A DNA stretch of 32,177 nucleotides from Endozoicomonas sp. YOMI1 (GTDB taxonomy: Bacteria > Pseudomonadota > Gammaproteobacteria > Pseudomonadales > Endozoicomonadaceae), in contig NZ_JAHHPM010000089.1 in NCBI RefSeq assembly GCF_024606345.1, positions 1-32,177 of the forward strand, written 5' to 3'. The notes beneath the pieces are model-generated. The model was not told where the DNA came from. It was given only the letters and a program-made list of their open reading frames with translations, and made no database searches. Shown here piece by piece: positions 6,914-13,872 of this stretch (position 1 is its first letter; every line of letters starts with the position of its first letter). The translations under genes were made by a program, and so were the position numbers.

Positions 6914-7483
6914 CTAAAGCAAAAGCCCAAAACCAAACGCCTTCTTCCGCCCGATACCCCGCTGATAAGCCACTTCAGCCAACGCCGGATCAACTATTCG
7001 GGCAATAAACAAAATATCCGCAGCATTAATAAAGTGATTCCGCTTCAGCGACACACGACTCTGGCTGACAATAGCCGCATTCTGCAGCGCCATCCCGCTC
7101 CCGGACAGCAGCTGCCTGAACCAGGGCTGCACCTCCTCAGGGCCGAGGGACCTCTCCACTTTTTTAACTCCCCTTGCTTTCAGGGGATGGTCCACCCAGA
7201 CCCGGGCCGACAGATTCAGACGGCAGTTAAACTTACACAGCTGCCCCGGTTCCAGGCTAAACATCTGCTCTTTAATCTGGGTCACCTTGCCCAATGGTGG
7301 TTGTGAAGAACGAACCAGCAGCATACTGCCACCGCTGCCATCCGCCATGGATCGCCACAGCGGCCTTGATGCCTCGGTATTCAGGCCCTGCCCACCGCCA
7401 CACACCACATCCATCACTTTCTGATGCAGCTTGTAAACCTCATAAGGAGGCAGCTTGCTGCGAACCATATATTCATACAACAT
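6914..7483 (-). CDS. cas6e: Cas6e-like CRISPR RNA endonuclease
   Basis: 189 aa. Cas6 proteins cut the precursor CRISPR RNA at the base of the repeat hairpin and stay bound to the 3' end. Seen: the N-terminal YEVYKLHQKVMD places a histidine at residue 20, as in the Cas6e active site (family knowledge), and the C-terminus has the glycine-rich RAMP loop GIGRKKAFGFGLLL (176 to 189). Length is slightly short of typical Cas6e (about 200 to 220). Start ATG has GGGAGG six nt upstream, supplied by palindrome R4. It lies between csf1 and csf4, a position often held by csf5/cas6 in type IV-A. Repeats of the adjacent array are I-E-like, which fits a Cas6e-type enzyme. Confidence 0.78.
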   Translation of the reverse strand: MLYEYMVRSKLPPYEVYKLHQKVMDVVCGGGQGLNTEASRPLWRSMADGSGGSMLLVRSSQPPLGKVTQIKEQMFSLEPGQLCKFNCRLNLSARVWVDHPLKARGVKKVERSLGPEEVQPWFRQLLSGSGMALQNAAIVSQSRVSLKRNHFINAADILFIARIVDPALAEVAYQRGIGRKKAFGFGLLL

Positions 7484-7487
7484 TTAT

Positions 7488-7571
7488 CGCCTCCCGCTGC
7501 CCGCCGCCCGCCGCCCGTAAAAGCATGCCCATTTTCTTTTACGGGCAGCGGGAAACGGGCGGCGGGCAGCG
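7488..7571. repeat. Heptamer palindrome R4 (csf1/cas6 junction)
   Basis: 84 bp, left arm of CGCCTCC, CGCTGCC and CGCCGCC units then CGTAAAAG, right arm CTTTTACGGG followed by GGGNNGC units. It sits 7 nt from the csf1 stop and 4 nt from the cas6 start. Its first unit, read on the minus strand, contains GGGAGG (7495 to 7490), correctly spaced to be the ribosome binding site of cas6. Confidence 0.87.
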
Positions 7572-7578
7572 AAAAAAA

Positions 7579-8376
7579 TCAAATCACCCGTAACAACTGC
7601 AGCTTTTCATGAGGATCAGCGGGCAGGCTTCTGGCAATGGCAAGTGCCTCAGGGCTGGCAGAGAGAAAACCATGGAGACCTTCATCGTTGGGGGCAATCC
7701 GGCCATGACAACTACTGAAGATAAAACCCTCCAGCTTCTTCCAGCCGCTCTTATCCTGCTGCTGCATGGTGCGGATAGCATGCAACAGGTCAGTATTAAT
7801 CCGGAAAACCGACTCACCGGAACAGACCCGGATCTGAGCCTTGCTATGGGTCAGCTTCAGGTTGGCCACCAGATCTGCCTTCTTCCGGCCAATATCCGCA
7901 ATATACAGCAGCGGGAACTCCTCTGGACCCAGCGCAATAATCCGGTTCAGGGCAAACTCCAGCGCTCCCTTGCCACTGACCTGGTGCATTTCAAAAAGGG
8001 GCACAGTAGCAGCCCTGAGCCGTTTATCCCAGCCGGGGTTGGTCAACAGTATTTTCTGTGTTTGGGCAACAATCAGCCCACATCCCACCAGCATCCCCAG
8101 TTTGCCTGCCGTGGTGGGTTTTTCCAGCGTGCCTTTCTCAATGCCCATATATCGGTACGAACCATGAAACAGGGCATTACAGGGCGCACAAACAGGTACC
8201 TCCAGTTTGATAAAACTATCGATACGCTGTTGATAAAGAGGAACCGCCCACTCACCGGACGGCCTGCCACAACAATAACAACTGACCGGCTCCGCACTGT
8301 CGTTCACATCCAGCAGCTGCATTTCATCAGCCATCTGGTTTGTGGCATGTAGCCAAAGAAAATCAATTCCATCCAT
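7579..8376 (-). CDS. csf1: Csf1, type IV zinc-finger Cas8-like subunit
   Basis: 265 aa, first gene of the csf operon. Csf1 is the small Cas8-like large-subunit homologue of type IV effectors. Its hallmark is visible: a zinc finger with C33-x2-C36 (SCYCCGRP) and C63-x2-C66 (VCAPCNALFHGS). The rest has no motif I can name. Start ATG is preceded by GGAG 8 nt upstream. The perfect palindrome at 8472 to 8491, about 100 nt upstream, may control the operon. The stop is followed 7 nt later by palindrome R4. Order csf1-cas6-csf4-csf3-csf2 differs from the csf4-csf5-csf1-csf2-csf3 order I recall for the prototype. Confidence 0.82.
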   Translation of the reverse strand: MDGIDFLWLHATNQMADEMQLLDVNDSAEPVSCYCCGRPSGEWAVPLYQQRIDSFIKLEVPVCAPCNALFHGSYRYMGIEKGTLEKPTTAGKLGMLVGCGLIVAQTQKILLTNPGWDKRLRAATVPLFEMHQVSGKGALEFALNRIIALGPEEFPLLYIADIGRKKADLVANLKLTHSKAQIRVCSGESVFRINTDLLHAIRTMQQQDKSGWKKLEGFIFSSCHGRIAPNDEGLHGFLSASPEALAIARSLPADPHEKLQLLRVI

Positions 8377-8471
8377 TAGTAATACTCCGGGAACCGGATA
8401 AAATGCCTGAACTTTAACCCTGCTGTAGGGTTTATGTTAAATATCAATAAGGCAACAAACAGATGAGTTGA

Positions 8472-8491
8472 TATAAACGATAACGTTTATA
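8472..8491. promoter_or_regulatory. Palindromic operator candidate upstream of csf1
   Basis: TATAAACG-ATAA-CGTTTATA is a perfect 8+8 inverted repeat about 95 nt upstream of the csf1 start. On the minus strand it lies between TTGTTA and TATCAA, spaced 16 nt, a plausible weak -35/-10 pair, so a dimeric regulator bound here would block transcription. The regulator is unknown. Confidence 0.4.
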
Positions 8492-8503
8492 ACAAGGCCA
8501 GCA

Positions 8504-8602
8504 TCTTACGATAGACATTAAGCATCTATCTATTAATTCCAGAAGCAAAAGCTTTGTGGTTCAAATCGCAGGGTGCCTTAAAGCCTGCGTATGGCAAAGC
8601 TT
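8504..8602 (+). repeat. Right copy of inverted repeat flanking csf, with nested hairpin
   Basis: 8504 to 8556 reads TCTTACGATAGACATTAA, a 15-nt insertion, then TTCCAGAAGCAAAAGCTTTG. It matches the left copy at 2470 to 2433 in opposite orientation (35 of 38). The end continues into a nested hairpin: AAGCTTTG (8549 to 8556) pairs with CAAAGCTT (8595 to 8602), and CGCAGG (8567 to 8572) with CCTGCG (8584 to 8589). Confidence 0.7.
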
Positions 8603-8610
8603 TCACGCTT

Positions 8611-9110
8611 AAGTCAGTGGCATTGATTCAGGGACTATTCCTGAGATCTTTCCCCCAAAATAACTCCCAGTCACAACAGATCTATTCAAAAGAAATACAT
8701 CGTCTAATAATCAACCACCACAAATAGAGACCATGCTTCAATCAAAGAATCTGTATATGAACATTCCAAAGCACCTTAGCTACCCACACGACAAGCGGTT
8801 AAGGCATTGGTGCAATACGGAGAACAGCTTTTTATTTGGTAAAATTACCAATAAAGAAGACAGTTTCTATACATTGCATTGTCGTTCAACTTGGGTAGAA
8901 TGCTTTAGCTACATTAAGTAGGCTTTAACGTCTGTTGTCTTATATAAATCTCCGTTCAAGTAACAATCCCCAGCAAACCTGAAGGGTTGTTTATACGCAG
9001 TCAGCACAAACGGAGAGCGCGTTTGTTCGCAGCGTTTGCGAGAAATCCGCAAATAAAGCACTGACTACCACAACTTAGCTATGGCTGTTTCGGTATACGC
9101 CCTAAAAAAA
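8611..9110. other. Non-coding stretch and start of the polysaccharide leader
   Basis: No gene is convincing here. A 62-codon open frame (8733 to 8921, plus) has no clear ribosome binding site and no recognisable domain. Two hairpins are visible further on: AACAATCCC with GGGTTGTT (8962 to 8992), and AGTCAG near 9000 with CTGACT near 9060. They suggest a structured 5' leader for the downstream operon. Confidence 0.35.
8874..8901 (+). promoter_or_regulatory. Candidate promoter of the polysaccharide operon
   Basis: TTGCAT (8874 to 8879), a 16-nt spacer and TAGAAT (8896 to 8901) form a fair sigma-70 promoter about 220 nt upstream of the ops element and 500 nt upstream of wecA. A long untranslated leader is normal for RfaH-controlled polysaccharide operons. 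Chosen by eye; other AT-rich sites nearby are possible. Confidence 0.35.
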
Positions 9111-9117
9111 ATCGGTG

Positions 9118-9128
9118 GACGGTAGCGT
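9118..9128 (+). promoter_or_regulatory. ops element (RfaH antitermination site)
   Basis: GACGGTAGCGT matches the ops consensus GGCGGTAGYNT at 10 of 11 positions, on the strand of the O-antigen genes and 275 nt upstream of the first one. In enterobacteria ops in the non-template strand pauses RNA polymerase and recruits RfaH, which carries it through long, GC-poor polysaccharide operons. Position and orientation fit that role. Confidence 0.65.
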
Positions 9129-9176
9129 GGGGGAGACCTTGCAACACCGCTGACCGCAAACATTTTAGGGGACTTT

Positions 9177-9237
9177 TTCCCACAGAGAGGGCACTGAGAG
9201 AAAGCCTTTCTTTTTTTTCTGCGCCCTCTGAGTCACC
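9177..9237. repeat. Dispersed palindromic repeat, CTCTGTG type
   Basis: CCACAGAGAGGGC on the left faces GCGCCCTCTGAG on the right, around AGAAAGCCTTTC and an eight-T run. Same family as the elements at 2370 and 10492. It lies in the leader between ops and wecA, where the T-rich hairpin could act as a pause or termination site. Confidence 0.55.
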
Positions 9238-9257
9238 GCCATGAAAGGCGGAAGTGC

Positions 9258-9328
9258 CGAAAATGCACCACTGCATGGGTGCAGGAGTCAGAGTAACCCA
9301 TGTAGCAGTTACCGGGGTGCAATTTTCG
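9258..9328 (+). promoter_or_regulatory. Long stem-loop in the wecA leader
   Basis: CGAAAATGCACC (9258 to 9269) pairs with GGTGCAATTTTCG (9316 to 9328) with one bulge, and ACTGCATGGGT (9270 to 9280) pairs with ACCCATGTAGCAGT (9296 to 9309) with a 3-nt bulge. Together they make a near-continuous stem of more than 20 bp with a 15-nt loop, 75 nt upstream of wecA. Confidence 0.5.
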
Positions 9329-9402
9329 ACCCTCTGTTGTGAAAAAATGACAACAGCCTGAAACAGCAACCCACAGAAACCACCATCAGCAGATAGCTAT
9401 AA

Positions 9403-10476
9403 ATGGAACTAACGATATTCAAAGCGCTCGCAGCCTTTGCGCTATCCTTTGCCCTGATAAAATTGCTGAAACCTGTCTCCAGAAAAGTCGGACTGGTAGA
9501 CAAACCCGATGAACGCAAACAACACGACAGTGCTGTCCCGCTGATTGGCGGCCTGGTAATTTACCTCACGCTATTAATAGTGGGCATGATCTTTTTTGCC
9601 AGCAGCACTGCACTAACCGCTTACTATATTTCTGCCGGAATGCTCACCGTGGTGGGTGTGTTTGACGACCGGTTTAACCTCAGCGTACGGTTGCGCATTC
9701 TGGCTACTTTTATTGCCACCGGGATTATGATGTATTTCGCTGGGACGATCTTTACCAACCTCGGCAATATGTTCGGTTTTGGTGATGTGGTGATGCCACT
9801 GTGGCTTGCTGTGCCGTTCACCCTGATCGCGGCCTTGGGCATCGTCAACAGCATGAATATGATCGACGGAATTGATGGCCTGAGTTCCGGCATTACCATT
9901 CTTGCCCTGGCCTCAATACTGATAACCCTGGATTTTACCACCCGGCTTCGAATTTTTATTATTGTGATGATTGCCGCCATATTGGCTTTCCAGGTCTTTA
10001 ACCTGCAGCTAACCGGGCGTGTGAAAAAGGTCTTTATGGGCGACGCTGGCAGTATGATGATCGGCTTTACCCTGATTATGATGATCTGTTATTGCACCCA
10101 GTCCACTGCCACCCGGGGGCCACGGTTTGAAGCGGTAACGGGTTTGTATTTCCTGGGCCTGCCACTGATTGATATGGTCTCCACCGTATTGCGGCGGGTG
10201 AAAAAAGGGAAGAATCCCTTTAAGCCCGACCGGACCCATGCTCACCATATCTTTATGCATGCAGGTTTCAGCCCAAGGCAGACACTGGTGATTATGCTTT
10301 GTATTGCGGCGTTGATTAATGGCATGGGTATTTTGCTGAATGAGCTGCAGGCACCGGCCTGGTTGCAGTTTGGCTTGTTTATTTTGCTGTTTGCCTTTTA
10401 TTTTCAGGGGATTCAGCATGGGTTCAAACTCAGTCACCTGCTGCAGAAGGTGCATGGTGAGCGGGTTCCTTCCTGA
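9403..10476 (+). CDS. wecA: WecA, undecaprenyl-phosphate GlcNAc-1-phosphate transferase
   Basis: 357 aa polytopic inner-membrane protein, about 10 to 11 hydrophobic segments. It would transfer GlcNAc-1-P from UDP-GlcNAc to undecaprenyl phosphate, the first step of Wzx/Wzy O-antigen assembly. Family motifs are present: VFDDR (D88, D89), the NSMNMIDGIDGL loop (149 to 160, D155 and D158), FMGDAGSM (211 to 218) and the cytoplasmic THAHH (278 to 282). Length matches E. coli WecA (367). It is the first gene after the ops site and leader; the ribosome binding site is weak. A palindromic repeat separates it from ugd. Its base composition is like the rml genes at the other end and unlike the cassette between. 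Confidence 0.92.
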   Translation: MELTIFKALAAFALSFALIKLLKPVSRKVGLVDKPDERKQHDSAVPLIGGLVIYLTLLIVGMIFFASSTALTAYYISAGMLTVVGVFDDRFNLSVRLRILATFIATGIMMYFAGTIFTNLGNMFGFGDVVMPLWLAVPFTLIAALGIVNSMNMIDGIDGLSSGITILALASILITLDFTTRLRIFIIVMIAAILAFQVFNLQLTGRVKKVFMGDAGSMMIGFTLIMMICYCTQSTATRGPRFEAVTGLYFLGLPLIDMVSTVLRRVKKGKNPFKPDRTHAHHIFMHAGFSPRQTLVIMLCIAALINGMGILLNELQAPAWLQFGLFILLFAFYFQGIQHGFKLSHLLQKVHGERVPS

Positions 10477-10491
10477 GATTTACATGATTGT

Positions 10492-10560
10492 TCACCACAG
10501 ATTTTACTGACGAGGCTAATTTAAAAAGCTCTGTACCCTCTGTGCTTCTGTGGTTAAAAA
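10492..10560. repeat. Dispersed palindromic repeat, CTCTGTG type
   Basis: ACCACAGA at the left end pairs with TCTGTGGT at the right end, with CCTCTGTGCTTCTGTGG in the right arm. It fills the wecA-ugd gap and ends about 30 nt before ugd. Related to the elements at 2370 and 9177. Confidence 0.55.
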
Positions 10561-10592
10561 GTCTTTTCATCTAATCTTCCTAAGGTCTAAAA

Positions 10593-11912
10593 ATGAGAGT
10601 CACCGTTTTCGGTATTGGCTATGTGGGCCTGGTGCAAGCCGCCGTCCTGGCAGAAGTAGGCCACGATGTGGTCTGTGTGGATGTAGACCAGCAAAAAGTG
10701 GACAACCTTAAAAACGGTATCATCCCCATTTATGAACCCGGCCTGGAGTCACTGGTTAAAGAGAATTATGAAACAAGCAGGCTGCACTTCACCACCAATG
10801 CGGAAGAAGGTGTGGCACATGGCAAACTGCAGTTTATTGCGGTAGGCACACCACCGGATGAAGACGGCTCAGCCGATCTGAAATACGTGCTGGCCGTGGC
10901 AGAAACCATCGCCACCCATATGAACGACGATAAAATCATTGTCAATAAATCCACCGTACCGGTGGGAACGGGCGATAAGGTAAAAGCCAAAGTCACTGAA
11001 GTATTAGCAGCCCGTAATGCCGACCATACCTTTCATGTGTGCTCTAACCCCGAATTCCTGAAAGAAGGCGCCGCTGTTAACGACTGCATGAAGCCTGACC
11101 GAATCGTGATCGGCACCGACAGCGATGAAGTAAAAGATGTAATGCACGAACTCTATGCGCCGTTTAATCGCAACCATGATCGTATCATCTTTATGGATAT
11201 GCGCAGTGCCGAGCTGACCAAATACGCTGCTAACTGCATGCTGGCCACCAAGATCAGCTTTATAAATGAAATGGCGATGCTGGCTGAGCGACTGGGTGCA
11301 GATATAGAGCATGTACGCCAAGGCATTGGTTCCGACCCTCGCATTGGTTACGACTTTATCTACCCTGGTTGCGGTTATGGTGGCTCCTGTTTCCCGAAAG
11401 ATGTACAGGCACTCAAGCGAACAGCAGAGGAGATAGATTTCGAACCTCTAATACTTCGTGCTGTTGAAAATCGTAATGCTGAACAGAAACAAGTCCTGTT
11501 TAATAAAATTAGTGCTCACTATAAAGGTGACTTGGCCGGTAAAACTTTCGCTATCTGGGGACTTTCATTTAAACCTAATACTGACGATATGCGGGATGCC
11601 CCAAGCCGAGTATTGATGGAGGCCCTGTGGCAAGCTGGTGCCAAAGTACAAGCTTACGATCCGGAAGCAATGGAAGAAGCACAGCGGATTTATGGTGTAC
11701 GTGATGACATTCAACTCTGTGGAACACGACAGTCAGCTCTGAAAGGGGCGGATGCTCTGGTGATTTGTACAGAATGGAAACAATTCTGGGCTCCAGATTT
11801 TGACATAATGACTGAACTACTTAATGAGCCAGTAATATTTGACGGTCGCAACTTATTTGAACCCAGTCTTCTCAAGAAAAAAGGGTTTTATTACGTTGGC
11901 ATAGGGAGGTAA
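10593..11912 (+). CDS. ugd: UDP-glucose 6-dehydrogenase
   Basis: 439 aa. NAD-dependent oxidation of UDP-glucose to UDP-glucuronic acid. The N-terminal Rossmann motif is GIGYVG (7 to 12); the catalytic cysteine is C266 in [12 protein letters not shown]; the C-terminal UDP-binding domain follows. An AGG lies 8 nt before the ATG. Sequence style matches Ugd rather than the UDP-GlcNAc dehydrogenase WbpA, though a related substrate cannot be excluded. Odd: codons up to about 270 are GC-rich like wecA, while from about 11,400 onward the third positions turn A/T-rich like the cassette downstream, as if a recombination joint lay just after the catalytic motif. Confidence 0.9.
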   Translation: MRVTVFGIGYVGLVQAAVLAEVGHDVVCVDVDQQKVDNLKNGIIPIYEPGLESLVKENYETSRLHFTTNAEEGVAHGKLQFIAVGTPPDEDGSADLKYVLAVAETIATHMNDDKIIVNKSTVPVGTGDKVKAKVTEVLAARNADHTFHVCSNPEFLKEGAAVNDCMKPDRIVIGTDSDEVKDVMHELYAPFNRNHDRIIFMDMRSAELTKYAANCMLATKISFINEMAMLAERLGADIEHVRQGIGSDPRIGYDFIYPGCGYGGSCFPKDVQALKRTAEEIDFEPLILRAVENRNAEQKQVLFNKISAHYKGDLAGKTFAIWGLSFKPNTDDMRDAPSRVLMEALWQAGAKVQAYDPEAMEEAQRIYGVRDDIQLCGTRQSALKGADALVICTEWKQFWAPDFDIMTELLNEPVIFDGRNLFEPSLLKKKGFYYVGIGR

Positions 11913-12342
11913 ATTTTTAAGGCTTTATTCGGGTGCAGACTGCTCTACGGCAAAACTAGCAACATGCCGTGAGAGATATGACCCACTACTGGATGCATCG
12001 TGCAAACCTAAACTAAAACTAGCCTAAAAGCACTTATAACCTTACTCTTTCAATCAGGCACCCGTAATCGATAAAAGCCATTTTTATTGACAAGAGAGTA
12101 ATAATAATTGCATTTTCAAAATATAAGGTGAATCACCTTATTTATTCCACTGTACTCCAACCAGTTGTTTAGGCTTGGAAAGTAGAGTTGCTATAACATC
12201 GAGGTAAATCCACCTTTCCTCACATGCCTGAGAGTTAATAAAAAAGCTGCTACATAACACTCCTTGTATAGAAAAAACTTCTGCAATCTTATCTGGAAAG
12301 TCTGAGTCCCATCGAATCTTTATCAAACAGGAAAATACTGAA
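11913..12342 (+). promoter_or_regulatory. 430-nt intergenic gap with promoter and palindrome
   Basis: No gene is seen. TTGACA at 12087 to 12092 is a perfect -35 box, with CATTTT 18 nt later as a poor -10. Just downstream ATAAGGTGAATCACCTTAT (12123 to 12141) is a perfect 9-1-9 palindrome, either an operator or a short hairpin ending the ugd transcript. The gap marks the boundary between ugd and the low-GC cassette. Confidence 0.4.
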
Positions 12343-13398
12343 ATGCTTAAATTTGCGCTTATTGGTTGTGGACGAATCGCTAAAAGGCACTCAGAGCTAC
12401 TTGGGTTGGAAAAAATTAATGGGGCCAAATTAGTCGCTGCATGTGACCTAGACAACACTAAAGCTAAATCAATTGGTGAACAATTTTGTGTACCGTATTA
12501 CACCGATATGCATAAAATGATGGCTACAGAAAATATTGATGTAGCAGTAGTGTTAACAGAGAGTGGAAATCATGCCAAAAATGTTGTTGAACTAGCAAAA
12601 TACGGTAAACATATTGTCGTAGAGAAACCCATGGCACTGACACTGGATGATGCCGACGCCATGATTCACGCTTGCGATGCTGCGGGTGTTAAATTGTTCA
12701 TCGTGAAGCAGAACCGCTTCAATATCCCAGTTATGAAACTTCGCGAGGCCATAGAGGGAAACCGTTTTGGTAAGCTCGTATTAGGCACTGTACGTGTTCG
12801 CTGGTGCAGGACACAGGACTACTACGACCAAGCTAAATGGCGAGGAACATGGGCAATGGATGGTGGAGTATTGACAAATCAAGCTAGTCATCACGTTGAT
12901 TTGTTGGAGTGGATGCTTGGTGATGTTGATAGCGTTTTTGCTATGGGACGCACAGCCCTAGCAAACATTGAGACTGAAGATACAGCAATTGTAACAATCA
13001 AATTTAAAAATGGTGCTTTAGGAATTATTGAAGCTACTACCGCCGTTCGACCGAAGGATCTCGAAGGATCGATTTCTATTTTAGGGGAGGGTGGAGCCGT
13101 AGAAATAAGTGGTTTCGCAGTTAACGAAATGAGAACGTGGAATTTTGTTGAACCACTACCTAGTGATGAAGATGTAATGAAGAAGTATTCTGTCAACCCT
13201 CCTAATGTTTATGGTTTCGGTCATCAAGCATACTACGAGCATGTTGTTGACTGCATATCTAATAACAAGGAACACTTAGTTGATGGATTAGAGGGGCGAA
13301 AGAGCCTTGAGTTAATCAATGCTATTTACGAATCAATTGAGACGGGAAAAGAAGTTTCCATAAGATTTAAGCCTAAGTTTTGCAAATTGGGAGGCTGA
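12343..13398 (+). CDS. wbpB: WbpB/WlbA-like nucleotide-sugar 3-dehydrogenase
   Basis: 351 aa Gfo/Idh/MocA oxidoreductase. GCGRIA (8 to 13) binds NAD, EKP (94 to 96) holds the usual catalytic lysine, and TNQASHHVDLLEW (178 to 190) is the C-terminal active-site segment. WbpB/WlbA oxidises C3 of UDP-GlcNAc uronic acid to the 3-keto sugar, which WbpE then aminates. The neighbours are an acetyltransferase and an aminotransferase in the order B-D-E, which supports this role over other Gfo/Idh members. AGGAA lies 9 nt before the ATG. The stop is just before the next gene. First gene of the low-GC cassette. Confidence 0.8.
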   Translation: MLKFALIGCGRIAKRHSELLGLEKINGAKLVAACDLDNTKAKSIGEQFCVPYYTDMHKMMATENIDVAVVLTESGNHAKNVVELAKYGKHIVVEKPMALTLDDADAMIHACDAAGVKLFIVKQNRFNIPVMKLREAIEGNRFGKLVLGTVRVRWCRTQDYYDQAKWRGTWAMDGGVLTNQASHHVDLLEWMLGDVDSVFAMGRTALANIETEDTAIVTIKFKNGALGIIEATTAVRPKDLEGSISILGEGGAVEISGFAVNEMRTWNFVEPLPSDEDVMKKYSVNPPNVYGFGHQAYYEHVVDCISNNKEHLVDGLEGRKSLELINAIYESIETGKEVSIRFKPKFCKLGG

Positions 13399-13400
13399 TA

Positions 13401-13865
13401 TTGAGTGAACCTAAATATGTGGACACTGGAATTGTAGATGTGTCCTTTGGCAAAGATGTAGTTGTAATTCGTCCTTCAAATATATATGGCTGTTCAATTT
13501 CTGATGGTGTCTTTGTGGGACCTTTTGTTGAAATACAAAAAGACGTCATTATAGGTGCTCGAACGAAAATCCAATCACACACATTTATTTGTGAACTGGT
13601 AACAATAGGTGAGGACTGCTTTATAGGACATGGGGTAATGTTTATTAATGATTTATTTTCCAATGGTGGGCCAGCTCGTGGGAATAAAACTCTTTGGAAG
13701 AAAACATTAATAGGCAACCGTGTCTCCATTGGCAGTAATGCAACAATACTTCCCATATCTATATGTAACGATGTCGTAATAGGCGCTGGTTCTGTCGTCA
13801 CTAAAGACGTAATTGAGCCAGGAGTTTACGCTGGTAACCCAGCTAAAAGAATTACTAATATCTGA
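13401..13865 (+). CDS. wbpD: WbpD/WlbB-like sugar N-acetyltransferase
   Basis: 154 aa left-handed beta-helix protein with hexapeptide repeats (IGARTKIQSHTFI, IGEDCFIGHG, IGNRVSIGSNATIL, VVIGAGSVVTKDV) and the usual ending PGVYAGNPAKRI. WbpD/WlbB acetylates the 3-amino group of the UDP-sugar acid made by WbpB and WbpE. I chose TTG at 13401 because GGGAGG sits six nt upstream; an in-frame TTG at 13380 has no such site. It begins two nt after the wbpB stop. Shorter than WbpD (about 190 aa). If the sugar gets an acetamidino group later, an acetylated amine is one possible precursor. Confidence 0.78.
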   Translation: MSEPKYVDTGIVDVSFGKDVVVIRPSNIYGCSISDGVFVGPFVEIQKDVIIGARTKIQSHTFICELVTIGEDCFIGHGVMFINDLFSNGGPARGNKTLWKKTLIGNRVSIGSNATILPISICNDVVIGAGSVVTKDVIEPGVYAGNPAKRITNI

Positions 13866-13872
13866 CTTTACT

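Noticed and set aside
6587-7306. 239-codon open frame on the plus strand
   Set aside because: Shadow of csf4 and cas6; it is translated through a palindromic repeat and has low-complexity composition.
3746-7571. Heptamer palindromes as CRISPR repeats
   Set aside because: They are inverted repeats with 7-nt internal periodicity at gene junctions, not direct repeats separated by spacers.
7609-8352. 247-codon open frame on the plus strand
   Set aside because: Antisense to csf1, whose zinc-finger cysteines and operon position make the minus strand the real gene.
8733-8921. 62-codon open frame
   Set aside because: Weak ribosome binding site, no domain, and it overlaps a likely promoter. Mentioned only as part of the non-coding stretch.
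10593-11912. WbpA-type UDP-GlcNAc dehydrogenase
   Set aside because: N-terminal and active-site sequence fit the Ugd branch better; substrate ambiguity is noted in the findings.
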